Of a DNA stretch of 64,000 nt, positions 9,093 through 16,951 are shown in pieces. Under the pieces are notes generated by a model. That model worked only from the letters and a program-made list of their open reading frames with translations. It was not told the origin of the DNA and searched no databases. Within the stretch, counting starts at the first letter, position 1. The number at the start of each line of letters is the position of its first letter. The DNA is from Paenibacillus sp. JDR-2 (GTDB taxonomy: Bacteria; Bacillota; Bacilli; Paenibacillales; Paenibacillaceae): contig NC_012914.1 in the NCBI RefSeq assembly GCF_000023585.1, forward strand, positions 2,185,001 to 2,249,000, written 5' to 3'. The position numbers and the translations under genes were made by a program.

Positions 9093-10103
9093 ATGACACA
9101 ACGTAAATCGCTTGTGTGGATACTTAGTATAGTTATGTTTTTGAGTTGTTTTATTGGTCAGGTGGGAACGGCATCTGCGGCAAAGAATTCCACAGTAGAA
9201 CTCTTAATAAGTGCAAGCAACAGCAAAGTTGAATTGCGTGTTATGGGTCACAATTTAGATGATCTTTATGCTTATGACTTTGTTGTTCATTATAACAATC
9301 AAAAATTGAAGTTCCTCAGTACGACAAGTTCGTTCGGCGGATTCGCAGTTGATCCACTTAAGAAGGATAATACCGTTAGAATTGCCCGTACAAAAGTGGG
9401 TGCTGTCGATGGACTAAATGGAGATGCAGAATTGGCAACTCTGACCTTTGAACGTATTGCGTCGGGTGCATCAGAGATATCGCTTACCAATGTCCAAGTT
9501 GTAAATTCGAAATTGGATTTAAAAGCATTATCCGATGCGAAAACCAATGTTCCTAATAATGTCACGTTTTCAGATATCAAAGGACATTGGGCAGAATCAG
9601 CCATCAATCAGGCTATGAAACTTGGTTTTGTAAATGGATACCCAGATAACACCTTTAAACCAGAACGTGAAGTCACAAGGGCTGAATTTGTCGTGATGCT
9701 TGCGAAAGCATTAGGTCTTAACGGTGCTGAACAAAAAGCTACCTTCAAGGACAATATTCCTACTTGGGCTAAACCTTATATTGAAACCGCGGTGAATCAA
9801 CATATTATTTCGGGTTATACAGACGGTACATTCCGTCCAAACAATAGAATTACAAGAGAAGAAATTGCCGCGATAGCCATACGTGCTTTAGACATGAACA
9901 CTAGCAATAATACCAAGTTGAAATTTGCGGATACGAAACAAATTGCTGAATGGGCAAAACCATATGTAGCTCTGTCGAACGAGTTAGGTATTATGCAGGG
10001 CCGAGGAAATAATAATTTTGCTCCGAAGGCTGCAGCCACAAGAGCAGAGGCAGTAACGGTCATACTTAACATTTTGAAGAGCATTGAAAAAATGCAAAAG
10101 TAG
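9093..10103 (+). CDS. cell-surface cohesin protein with three SLH anchoring repeats
   Basis: The 336-residue product has a signal peptide (about 1-30, ending TASAA), a cohesin-like beta-sandwich (about 33-150, with YDFVVHYNNQKLKFLS and GDAELATLTF), and three S-layer-homology repeats (about 158-205, 218-268, 280-330). SLH repeats bind pyruvylated secondary wall polymer, so the protein should sit on the outside of the wall. A cohesin on an SLH anchor is the layout of an anchoring scaffoldin. The upstream GH3 protein ends in a dockerin-like module, which is the plausible partner. Start chosen by AAGGAGG about 12 nt upstream. Confidence 0.9.
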   Translation: MTQRKSLVWILSIVMFLSCFIGQVGTASAAKNSTVELLISASNSKVELRVMGHNLDDLYAYDFVVHYNNQKLKFLSTTSSFGGFAVDPLKKDNTVRIARTKVGAVDGLNGDAELATLTFERIASGASEISLTNVQVVNSKLDLKALSDAKTNVPNNVTFSDIKGHWAESAINQAMKLGFVNGYPDNTFKPEREVTRAEFVVMLAKALGLNGAEQKATFKDNIPTWAKPYIETAVNQHIISGYTDGTFRPNNRITREEIAAIAIRALDMNTSNNTKLKFADTKQIAEWAKPYVALSNELGIMQGRGNNNFAPKAAATRAEAVTVILNILKSIEKMQK

Positions 10104-10130
10104 AGAAAATATATTTTGGATAGGGTTAAT

Positions 10131-10167
10131 GAAGCCTTTCGCAGCATCTGCGGAAGGCTTCTCTCTT
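10131..10167 (+). terminator. terminator of the GH3/SLH unit
   Basis: GAAGCCTTTCGCAG pairs with CTGCGGAAGGCTTC around a 3-4 nt loop, followed by TCTCTTTAT. Confidence 0.8.
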
Positions 10168-10169
10168 TA

Positions 10170-10260
10170 TATACCTAAAAAAAATCCAGATAACATCACA
10201 TAATTATCCAGAGTATGAAAAGATAACTTCTGTTTTGTAGAAAAGAGAAGATGTTATAAT
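10170..10260 (+). promoter_or_regulatory. sensor-operon promoter with two TCCAGA motifs
   Basis: TCCAGA occurs at 10185-10190 and 10207-10212, 22 bp apart (about two helical turns). TATAAT lies at 10255-10260, exactly 42 nt after the second copy. The first copy sits in a 21-nt block nearly identical to 5187-5207 before the GH3 gene. This suggests autoregulation by the operon's own YesN-type regulator. Confidence 0.6.
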
Positions 10261-10304
10261 TGAGAAAATGTTCCTGGCAGAATAGGTCGAAAGTGAGGGA
10301 TACG

Positions 10305-11297
10305 ATGCTGCGCACAAATAAATTTCTATACATCATTCTATTTGTTTTATTTATTGCTTTTTCAAGTTGTGCTGTATACTATGCGGGAAAAGGCATGCAT
10401 TACAGCAATAATATATCTTCAGGTAATGTAATAGATAAGCCGCAGTTGCACTTGGTGCTTATATCACAAGAGTATGATAATCCATACTGGAGACTTGTGC
10501 AGCAGGGAGCAAGAGAAGCTGCACAGCAAAAAGGAATCGAGTTGGAGTATTTGGGTCCTGCCCGCGCTGATGTGAAAGAACATATAAAAATACTTGAAAT
10601 GGCGATTGCCTCTAAGGTGGATGGTATTATTACTCAGGGCTTAGAGGAAAATGAATTTACTCCAATTATTAACGAAGCTGCTAGAATGGGAATTCCGATC
10701 ATAACTGTGGATTCAGATGCACCGCACAGCAAGCGCGTTGCATATGTCGGAACAGATAACTATGCTGCAGGATATATGGCCGGAAGGGAACTTATTGCGA
10801 AGTCTGCTGGTAGGGCAGAGGTAGCTCTTATTACCGGAAGCTTTACCGCCTCAAATCAAAAGGACAGAGTCAGGGGTTTTAAAGATGCCGTTAAAACTTA
10901 TCCCGGTATACATATTATTGATATAGCCGAATCCAATATTAGCAGAATTCAATCTGCGGCAAGTGCCTATACTTTAGCGCAGAAATATCCCGAAATAGAT
11001 ACCTTTGTTGGAACTAGCGCTTTGGATGGACTTGGAATTGCTCAAATGTTGAAGGAAATGGGTAGTGAAACATTAAAAACGCCGATTAGAATAATAGCAT
11101 TCGATGATCTTCCAGAAACGTTAACCCTTATTAATCAAGGGGTAATTGAATCGACTATTGTTCAACAGCCGTTCATTATGGGACGTGAGAGTGTGAATTT
11201 ATTGATGGATTATTTAAAAGGGGAGAAAATTGTAACCGTTTACAACACGGATGTGAAGGTAATTCATCGAGAAGATTTAACAGGAACGGGGGAATAA
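10305..11297 (+). CDS. membrane-anchored sugar-binding sensor protein (Peripla_BP_4 type)
   Basis: The start at ATG 10305 has GTGAGGGA upstream; an in-frame TTG at 10260 overlaps the -10 box and is unlikely. The 330-residue protein has one N-terminal membrane helix (about 7-27) and then a galactose/ribose-binding type I periplasmic fold: LHLVLISQEYDNPYW, KVDGIITQG, PIITVDSDAPHSKRVAYVGTDN and IRIIAFDD. It lacks a clear lipobox and sits directly before a YesM-type kinase (2-nt gap). Such gene triplets form sugar-sensing systems in which the binding protein contacts the kinase ectodomain. Role inferred from context. Confidence 0.85.
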   Translation: MLRTNKFLYIILFVLFIAFSSCAVYYAGKGMHYSNNISSGNVIDKPQLHLVLISQEYDNPYWRLVQQGAREAAQQKGIELEYLGPARADVKEHIKILEMAIASKVDGIITQGLEENEFTPIINEAARMGIPIITVDSDAPHSKRVAYVGTDNYAAGYMAGRELIAKSAGRAEVALITGSFTASNQKDRVRGFKDAVKTYPGIHIIDIAESNISRIQSAASAYTLAQKYPEIDTFVGTSALDGLGIAQMLKEMGSETLKTPIRIIAFDDLPETLTLINQGVIESTIVQQPFIMGRESVNLLMDYLKGEKIVTVYNTDVKVIHREDLTGTGE

Positions 11298-11299
11298 AA

Positions 11300-12784
11300 A
11301 TGGTCAAGATTCAAACCAAACTAATGGTTTTTATTATAGGTTTAGTCTTATTTTTGAATGCTGTTTCTTTTGTCTTATATATAAATAGTATCAATTCAGT
11401 GGAACAGTATAATACGATGCTGAATCGATTTTTTTTTCTAAATAACATTTATCAAAAAACGGTCAACGTAAACGCCGCCATTAATTCCTATGCCTTGGCA
11501 TCTGATCAAGACAATAAGGTAAAGGATACTTATCAGCGGCAATCCCTATCCCTTCGTATGAAGCAGGAATCATTAATTGAACAATTAGGTAATGATCAGA
11601 ATAATATTCTTGTTCATAACTACAGTAACATGATACAAAGCTTTCTTGACGAGGGAAGCCTAGCGATTCAAAAATACAATGATCACAACTATAACGAATA
11701 TTATAACCATGTAGCGCAAACAGGGAAACTAGCACAATTTATTCAGGAATCAACGTTAACTTTAATAAATAATGAGCTGACAAATTATCAGCATTTTTAC
11801 TTTCTAATGAATCAAAAAAACAGCTATTTCCGGTCAATGGGGCTTTATATTTTTATTTCAACGTTAATACTCTGCATCTTGTTCACATTATGGTTCTCCA
11901 AAGGCATAACTAGACCTATTCATGCTTTGACAACGGCTGCTAGGCAGATTTCCCGAGGTAATTTCGACATTAAATTTATTCCGGTGAAGACAAGGGACGA
12001 ATTGAAATTCCTTACAGACACGTTTTTTAACATGTGCAGAAATATTGAAGGTTTAATCAAGGAGATTGAGGCGAAATCGGAGCTTGATCAACTTGTAAAA
12101 AAGATGGAGATAAAGAGTTTGCAAAATCAAATTAATCCTCATTTTTTGTTTAACACTTTAAACATGGTTGCAAAGATGGCCTATGTTGAAGGTGCGGAAA
12201 AAACCAGTGAGGTTGTGGAGTCCGTTTCTGCCTTACTTCGGTACAACTTAAGTAAAATCAATTATACCGTTCAGTTAAGAGATGAACTTGATATTGTGAA
12301 AGAATATTTTTTTATCCAGAAGATGCGATTTGGAAAACGAATCAATTTTATTGACCATATTTCTCATGAAGCACTTGATTGCCCGATTCCGCCGTTAACG
12401 CTGCAACCACTTGTCGAGAATGCATTTATGCATGGTGTTGAATCATACGAAGAAGGCGGAGAAATAAAACTAAGCGTATCTATGTCAGAAGGTAATGTTA
12501 TCGTTGAAGTAAAAGATAACGGTGTTGGAATAACAGAGGAAAGAATTATTCAATTACAACAGATATTGGATAATTATTCTAAAGACAGTCTAAAAGGACC
12601 AGGGGAGTCTAACGGCATTGCTTTGCATAACGTTCGAAGACGGCTTCAATTGTTTTATCAATGTGATGATGTTATGGAGATCCAATCGATACCGGGAGAA
12701 GGTACTATTGTGCGGCTGTTTTTACCCTACAGTTTATATCAAAAGGAGAAAACCTATCATGTGCAAACTGCTTATAGTGGATGA
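11300..12784 (+). CDS. YesM/LytS-type sensor histidine kinase
   Basis: The 494-residue kinase has two membrane helices (about 8-30 and 183-203) flanking an extracytoplasmic domain, then a HAMP linker (KGITRPIHALTTAARQISRG). The His_kinase domain has the phosphoacceptor motif NPHFLFNTL, and a C-terminal HATPase domain follows (PLVENAFMHG, VKDNGVGI, GIALHNVRRRL). It should phosphorylate the response regulator encoded next, whose gene overlaps it by 26 nt. The ectodomain probably reads the bound state of the upstream sugar-binding protein. Confidence 0.93.
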   Translation: MVKIQTKLMVFIIGLVLFLNAVSFVLYINSINSVEQYNTMLNRFFFLNNIYQKTVNVNAAINSYALASDQDNKVKDTYQRQSLSLRMKQESLIEQLGNDQNNILVHNYSNMIQSFLDEGSLAIQKYNDHNYNEYYNHVAQTGKLAQFIQESTLTLINNELTNYQHFYFLMNQKNSYFRSMGLYIFISTLILCILFTLWFSKGITRPIHALTTAARQISRGNFDIKFIPVKTRDELKFLTDTFFNMCRNIEGLIKEIEAKSELDQLVKKMEIKSLQNQINPHFLFNTLNMVAKMAYVEGAEKTSEVVESVSALLRYNLSKINYTVQLRDELDIVKEYFFIQKMRFGKRINFIDHISHEALDCPIPPLTLQPLVENAFMHGVESYEEGGEIKLSVSMSEGNVIVEVKDNGVGITEERIIQLQQILDNYSKDSLKGPGESNGIALHNVRRRLQLFYQCDDVMEIQSIPGEGTIVRLFLPYSLYQKEKTYHVQTAYSG

Positions 12785-14348
12785 TGAAGAGATTGAACGC
12801 GGGGCACTTCGATTGTTAATTGAAAGATTTATTCCTGAAGTAGAAATTGTAGGTGAGTCAGAAAACGGCAGGACGGCTATTGATATGGCGGAGACTTTAC
12901 AGCCGGATCTTATTACAATGGATATTAAAATGCCTGGTATTGATGGAGTGGAAGCAGTCCAAGCTATCCATGAGAAATTTCCAGAGATTAAATTTATTAT
13001 GGTCTCTGCCTTTGATACATTTGATTATGCCAGAAAAGTGATGCGGAGCGGAGTAAAGGAGTTTCTTGTAAAACCATGTAAAAAAGAAAAAACGATAGAA
13101 TCAGTTGTTCGAACGATGGCGGAAGTAAAGCAAATAAAGGAACGAAGATTAGAATGGAGGAGTATGGAGAGCAGGGTTGATCAATCTCGTTCTATTATGG
13201 AAACGGAATATGTAACTGCTATTATGATGAATTATGTGCACGATTCGGATTTATTTAGCGGGGATATCCCAGCTGGAAATGCTCAGAGTCCAGTATACTC
13301 GGCGGTAATAAAATTAGATTTTAGTAAAAGCGAGATTAGTACTCAAGAGAAGAAAGAAATGTACGGTGTATTGAGATCATTAAGTAAGCAATTCGAGCGC
13401 TGCATGGTTGGTCCTATGATTGGTAACCAGATTCCTTTGTTTATTTTCCCGGACCAGGCAACTTCCCACTTATATTCCATACGCACGCATGGGATGTTAT
13501 TCGCAAGGAAAGTAATACAGTCATTCGAAAACCATTATTCTTATGCTAAAGTGTTTATTGGCATTGGCTCACCCTATTTAAAACAGGATCAATATGTATT
13601 GTCATATCATGAAGCACTTTTGGCTTCAGGGGATACCCAGGGTTATACGAAGGTGAGATATTTTGCGGACATGCAAAAATCCGATAAGAAGCCGCAACAA
13701 GCTTTCTCAAGAGAAGTGGAAAAGAGTTTGATTATGGCATTAAGAAAGGCTGATAAAGAGCTGACATTATCGGTGTTTGATCAGTATTTGGAACAGCTAT
13801 TCCAAAATGCCAGGTATGATCTGCGTGTTATTAAATACGAGTTGGAGAAACTATTTGATTTTATTGTGCAAATGTTAAACGAAAGCGGGTTCTCGATGCA
13901 TCACGTTGGAGACCTTGAGCATCTGCACTCCGAGCAGCTTATTAGAGAGTTTGCCAAGTATCAGATCGTTCTTCTCATTAATCAAGTTACAAATTGGTAT
14001 AATCTAGATTCACGGGGCAATATGGAGAAGGCGAAATCTTATATTACAGATCACTATGCAGATGACCTTTCCCTAGAAGTAGTAGCCGATTATGTACAAC
14101 TAAATCCTCATTACTTCAGCAAACTATTTCATGAACGCTGCGGGATTACATTTGTAGATTATTTAACGCAAGTAAGAATTTCAAAAGCAAAAGAATTGCT
14201 GGCAGCCGATTTTGAGCAAAGTCTTAAAGAAATTAGTATGAGGGTTGGATATCGTGATCCAAATTATTTCAGCCGCGTTTTTAAGAAGTTAACGGGACTA
14301 TCACCTTCAGAATTTCGCCAAACGCACAGTGTAGGTTATTTCAGTTAG
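12759..14348 (+). CDS. YesN-type response regulator (REC + AraC DNA-binding domain)
   Basis: The ATG at 12759 has AAAAGGAG upstream and begins the receiver domain MCKLLIVDDEE; earlier in-frame starts lie inside the kinase gene. The 529-residue protein has a receiver with phosphoacceptor Asp55 (LITMDIKMPG) and conserved KP (EFLVKPCK), a central YesN linker of about 270 residues, and a C-terminal AraC helix-turn-helix pair (LSLEVVADYVQLNPHYFSKL and VGYRDPNYFSRVFKKLTGLSP). It is the likely binder of the TCCAGA motifs before the GH3, sensor and mglB genes. Confidence 0.93.
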   Translation: MCKLLIVDDEEIERGALRLLIERFIPEVEIVGESENGRTAIDMAETLQPDLITMDIKMPGIDGVEAVQAIHEKFPEIKFIMVSAFDTFDYARKVMRSGVKEFLVKPCKKEKTIESVVRTMAEVKQIKERRLEWRSMESRVDQSRSIMETEYVTAIMMNYVHDSDLFSGDIPAGNAQSPVYSAVIKLDFSKSEISTQEKKEMYGVLRSLSKQFERCMVGPMIGNQIPLFIFPDQATSHLYSIRTHGMLFARKVIQSFENHYSYAKVFIGIGSPYLKQDQYVLSYHEALLASGDTQGYTKVRYFADMQKSDKKPQQAFSREVEKSLIMALRKADKELTLSVFDQYLEQLFQNARYDLRVIKYELEKLFDFIVQMLNESGFSMHHVGDLEHLHSEQLIREFAKYQIVLLINQVTNWYNLDSRGNMEKAKSYITDHYADDLSLEVVADYVQLNPHYFSKLFHERCGITFVDYLTQVRISKAKELLAADFEQSLKEISMRVGYRDPNYFSRVFKKLTGLSPSEFRQTHSVGYFS

Positions 14349-14361
14349 GAGAGGGCAGCTT

Positions 14362-15615
14362 ATGAAGCGATATAAACATATATCTATTCTTACTACTATT
14401 ATGATTTCTTGTGTACTTCTTACAAGCTGCTCTCATTTTGGTAACGCCAATGTAAGCAATGGTTATGACAATGCTCTGGATATTACGGAAGATAAGAAAG
14501 TAGATGACGCTCCCTACTTACCGCTAAAAGATCAAATGGAAATTATGACATGGTGGACAGGTGCAGGAGATGAAGCTGGATATAAAGCTCTTCTTCAATC
14601 CTTTAAGGAAAAGTATCCTAGCATATCTTTATTTTCTTCTGCAGTTGAAGGCGGAGCAGGTATGAACGCGCGCATTGTTCTTGATCGAAGGATGGATGAA
14701 GGGAACCCTCCCGATACTTTTCAGGCTAATCAAAGGTCTATTCGGGCTTGGGCAGGAAAAAATAAGCTGTCCCCATTAACAGAGCTCTATAAGCAAGAAA
14801 ATTGGCTGAATAAGTTCCCAAAACAAATATTGGACGAGCTCAGTATGAATGGAGAAATCTACGCTGTTCCACTAGATATCCATAGAACGAATATATTGTG
14901 GTACAATAGAAAAATTTTTGAGGAATTAAACTTGAAAGTTCCGGAAACGATTGAAGAGTTAATTGAAGTTGGAAATAAAATTAAAAGAAATGGAGTAACT
15001 CCGTTAGCCTATTGGACGGAATCTAGTTTGTTGACTAATGTTTTATTAGGTACGTTAGGAATTGATAACTACATGAAGGTTAATAAAGGCGAGCTGGATC
15101 CTCATAGCCAAGAGATAGGTATTGCTTTTAATAACATGGAAAGATTAACAGAATTGACCGATCCTATTTATCAAGAACAAACTTGGCCGGAGGAAGCACA
15201 GTCTTTCTTGAATGGAAGTGTAGCTATGCTGCTAATGGGGGACTGGGTGAAAGGTAATTTTGACTTACAAAAGGATTCTTTCCCGGGTATTGATTACGGT
15301 TGGCTGGCATTCCCAGGGACGAAGGGAGCCTTTGTAGCGACAATTGATGCATTTGGATTGACAGCACAAGGGAAAAATCAAGAGTCTACAACCCAGTGGC
15401 TTAAGTTTTTGGGCTCGTCGGAAGGGCAGGATGCATTTAATCCGCTCAAGGGCTCAACTCCTCCTCGTCTAGATGCGGACATTAGCAAGTATGATTCTTA
15501 CGGGCAAGAATCTATCAGTGATTTTAAAGAAAGCTTAAGTCGTTCCCATGTACTATTTAAGGGGCTAAGCGGGAATATATATGAGCTGTACCAAATTTCG
15601 AAAAAAAACAAATAA
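14362..15615 (+). CDS. sugar ABC transporter solute-binding lipoprotein (family 1), no cognate permease nearby
   Basis: The 417-residue protein has a lipoprotein signal with lipobox LTSC (Cys about 23), then the family 1 sugar-binding fold: MEIMTWWTGAGDEAGYKAL, YAVPLDIHRTNILWYNRKIF and AMLLMGDWVKGNF. AGGAGAG lies just upstream and the gene is 13 nt after the response-regulator gene, so it belongs to the sensor operon. No family 1 permease genes are present between here and mglB. It may work with a permease encoded elsewhere or be a remnant. Oligosaccharide binding is inferred from family. Confidence 0.85.
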   Translation: MKRYKHISILTTIMISCVLLTSCSHFGNANVSNGYDNALDITEDKKVDDAPYLPLKDQMEIMTWWTGAGDEAGYKALLQSFKEKYPSISLFSSAVEGGAGMNARIVLDRRMDEGNPPDTFQANQRSIRAWAGKNKLSPLTELYKQENWLNKFPKQILDELSMNGEIYAVPLDIHRTNILWYNRKIFEELNLKVPETIEELIEVGNKIKRNGVTPLAYWTESSLLTNVLLGTLGIDNYMKVNKGELDPHSQEIGIAFNNMERLTELTDPIYQEQTWPEEAQSFLNGSVAMLLMGDWVKGNFDLQKDSFPGIDYGWLAFPGTKGAFVATIDAFGLTAQGKNQESTTQWLKFLGSSEGQDAFNPLKGSTPPRLDADISKYDSYGQESISDFKESLSRSHVLFKGLSGNIYELYQISKKNK

Positions 15616-15621
15616 TAGATT

Positions 15622-15653
15622 CAGGCAAAGCGATAATGCTTTGCCTTTTTTCT
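15622..15653 (+). terminator. sensor-operon terminator
   Basis: AGGCAAAGC-GATAAT-GCTTTGCCT is followed by TTTTTCTT, 7 nt after the stop codon. Confidence 0.85.
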
Positions 15654-15667
15654 TGCAATTGAAATAA

Positions 15668-15721
15668 TCCAGACCACCTTAATAATGTGAAGATAAACGC
15701 TTTCATGTATTCAATTATAGT
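15668..15721 (+). promoter_or_regulatory. mglB promoter: TCCAGA motif, cre-like site and -10 box
   Basis: TCCAGA lies at 15668-15673 and a TATAGT -10 at 15716-15721, with the same 42-nt gap as in the sensor and GH3 promoters. Between them, GATAAACGCTTTCA (15692-15705) matches the cre consensus at 12 of 14 positions. Control by the YesN-type regulator plus CcpA repression is inferred. Confidence 0.55.
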
Positions 15722-15769
15722 GAATAGAGCAAGTCATTATTATCTTTTCGAATAAATAGGAGGTCTCAA

Positions 15770-16870
15770 ATGAAGAAGAAAAAATGGATTCCAGCAGTAT
15801 GTGCAGGTGCGTTAGCAGTTACCGTGTTAGCTGCTTGCGGTAACAATGGCGGGGAAAATGCAAACCAAAACGCTGCAGCAAACAACAGTAAAGCCACCGC
15901 GGTTAACAACACGGCTGCTGAAAGTCCAGCCGTCAAGAAAGAGCCGACAGTTGGCGTTGCCATCTACAAATTCGACGATACGTTCATGACCGGTGTGCGT
16001 AACGCTATTGAAGCAGCGTCTCAGGGAGTTGCAAAGGTCGATATTGTTGACAGCCAAAACTCTCAACCTACACAAAACGATAAGGTCGATTTGTTTATTA
16101 CGAAGAAGTACAATGCAATGGCAATTAATGCGGTTGACCGCACAGCTGCAAGCATGATTATTGACAAGGCAAAATCAGCAAATACGCCAGTAGTATTCTT
16201 CAATCGTGAGCCGCTCGCAGAGGATATGAATAAATGGGATCTAGTTTATTACGTAGGCGCTAAGGCTGAAGAGTCCGGCACAATGTCAGGTGAACTCATT
16301 ATTGATTACTGGAAGGCTCATCCGGAAATGGACAAAAACAAGGATGGAAAGCTGCAGTACATTATGCTGAAGGGCGAACCAGGTCATCAAGATGCAGAAC
16401 TCCGCACAAAGTACTCCATTCAAGCTATTACGGATGCTGGAATCGGAGTTGAGAAGCTCGCTGAAGATACAGCAATGTGGGATCGTGTAAAAGCACAGGA
16501 CAAAATGGCAACGTTCCTCTCTGCACACGGCGATAAAATCGAAGCTGTGTTGGCAAATAACGATGATATGGCACTAGGCGCAATCGAAGCTCTTAAAGCT
16601 GCAGGCTACTTTAAAGATGGTAAGTTTATGCCGGTAGTTGGCGTTGATGCAACGGCAGCAGCCCTTCAAGCCCTCTCCGAAGGAACTTTGCTCGGTACGG
16701 TATTAAATGATGCGAAGAACCAAGGTGCAGCTACATTAAAACTTGCTGCAGCTCTTGCGAATGGTGAAACACCGTCCAAAGTAAACACGGGATTTGATAT
16801 TACGGATAGCAAGTACGTTTGGGTTCCTTATAAAAAAATTACAAAAGACAATATGAGCGACGCGCAGTAA
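15770..16870 (+). CDS. mglB: galactose/glucose ABC transporter substrate-binding lipoprotein
   Basis: The 366-residue lipoprotein (lipobox VLAAC) matches MglB. The calcium loop region DKNKDGKLQYIMLKGEPGH closely follows the E. coli loop, and NREPL, DTAMWDRVKAQDKM, VLANNDDMALGAIEAL and VVGVDATAAAL are conserved ligand-binding stretches. A long Asn/Ala-rich linker (about 25-60) separates lipid anchor and domain. It delivers galactose/glucose-type sugars to MglA/MglC encoded next. In this locus the sugar is plausibly the product of the secreted GH3 enzyme. Confidence 0.95.
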   Translation: MKKKKWIPAVCAGALAVTVLAACGNNGGENANQNAAANNSKATAVNNTAAESPAVKKEPTVGVAIYKFDDTFMTGVRNAIEAASQGVAKVDIVDSQNSQPTQNDKVDLFITKKYNAMAINAVDRTAASMIIDKAKSANTPVVFFNREPLAEDMNKWDLVYYVGAKAEESGTMSGELIIDYWKAHPEMDKNKDGKLQYIMLKGEPGHQDAELRTKYSIQAITDAGIGVEKLAEDTAMWDRVKAQDKMATFLSAHGDKIEAVLANNDDMALGAIEALKAAGYFKDGKFMPVVGVDATAAALQALSEGTLLGTVLNDAKNQGAATLKLAAALANGETPSKVNTGFDITDSKYVWVPYKKITKDNMSDAQ

Positions 16871-16878
16871 ACAACATG

Positions 16879-16916
16879 CGGAGAGGTGGTCCTATTCACC
16901 GCTTCTCCGTTTTTTG
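16879..16916 (+). terminator. attenuating hairpin between mglB and mglA
   Basis: CGGAGAGGTG pairs imperfectly with CACCGCTTCTCCG and is followed by a T run. Such hairpins after a binding-protein gene usually lower expression of the downstream ATPase and permease relative to the binding protein. Confidence 0.75.
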
Positions 16917-16951
16917 TTTTCAGCCCTCATCAAAAGCAAGAGGTGTGAATT

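Noticed and set aside
12618..12758. N-terminal extension of the response regulator
   Set aside because: It lies inside the kinase gene and precedes the receiver domain start; ATG 12759 has a clear ribosome site.
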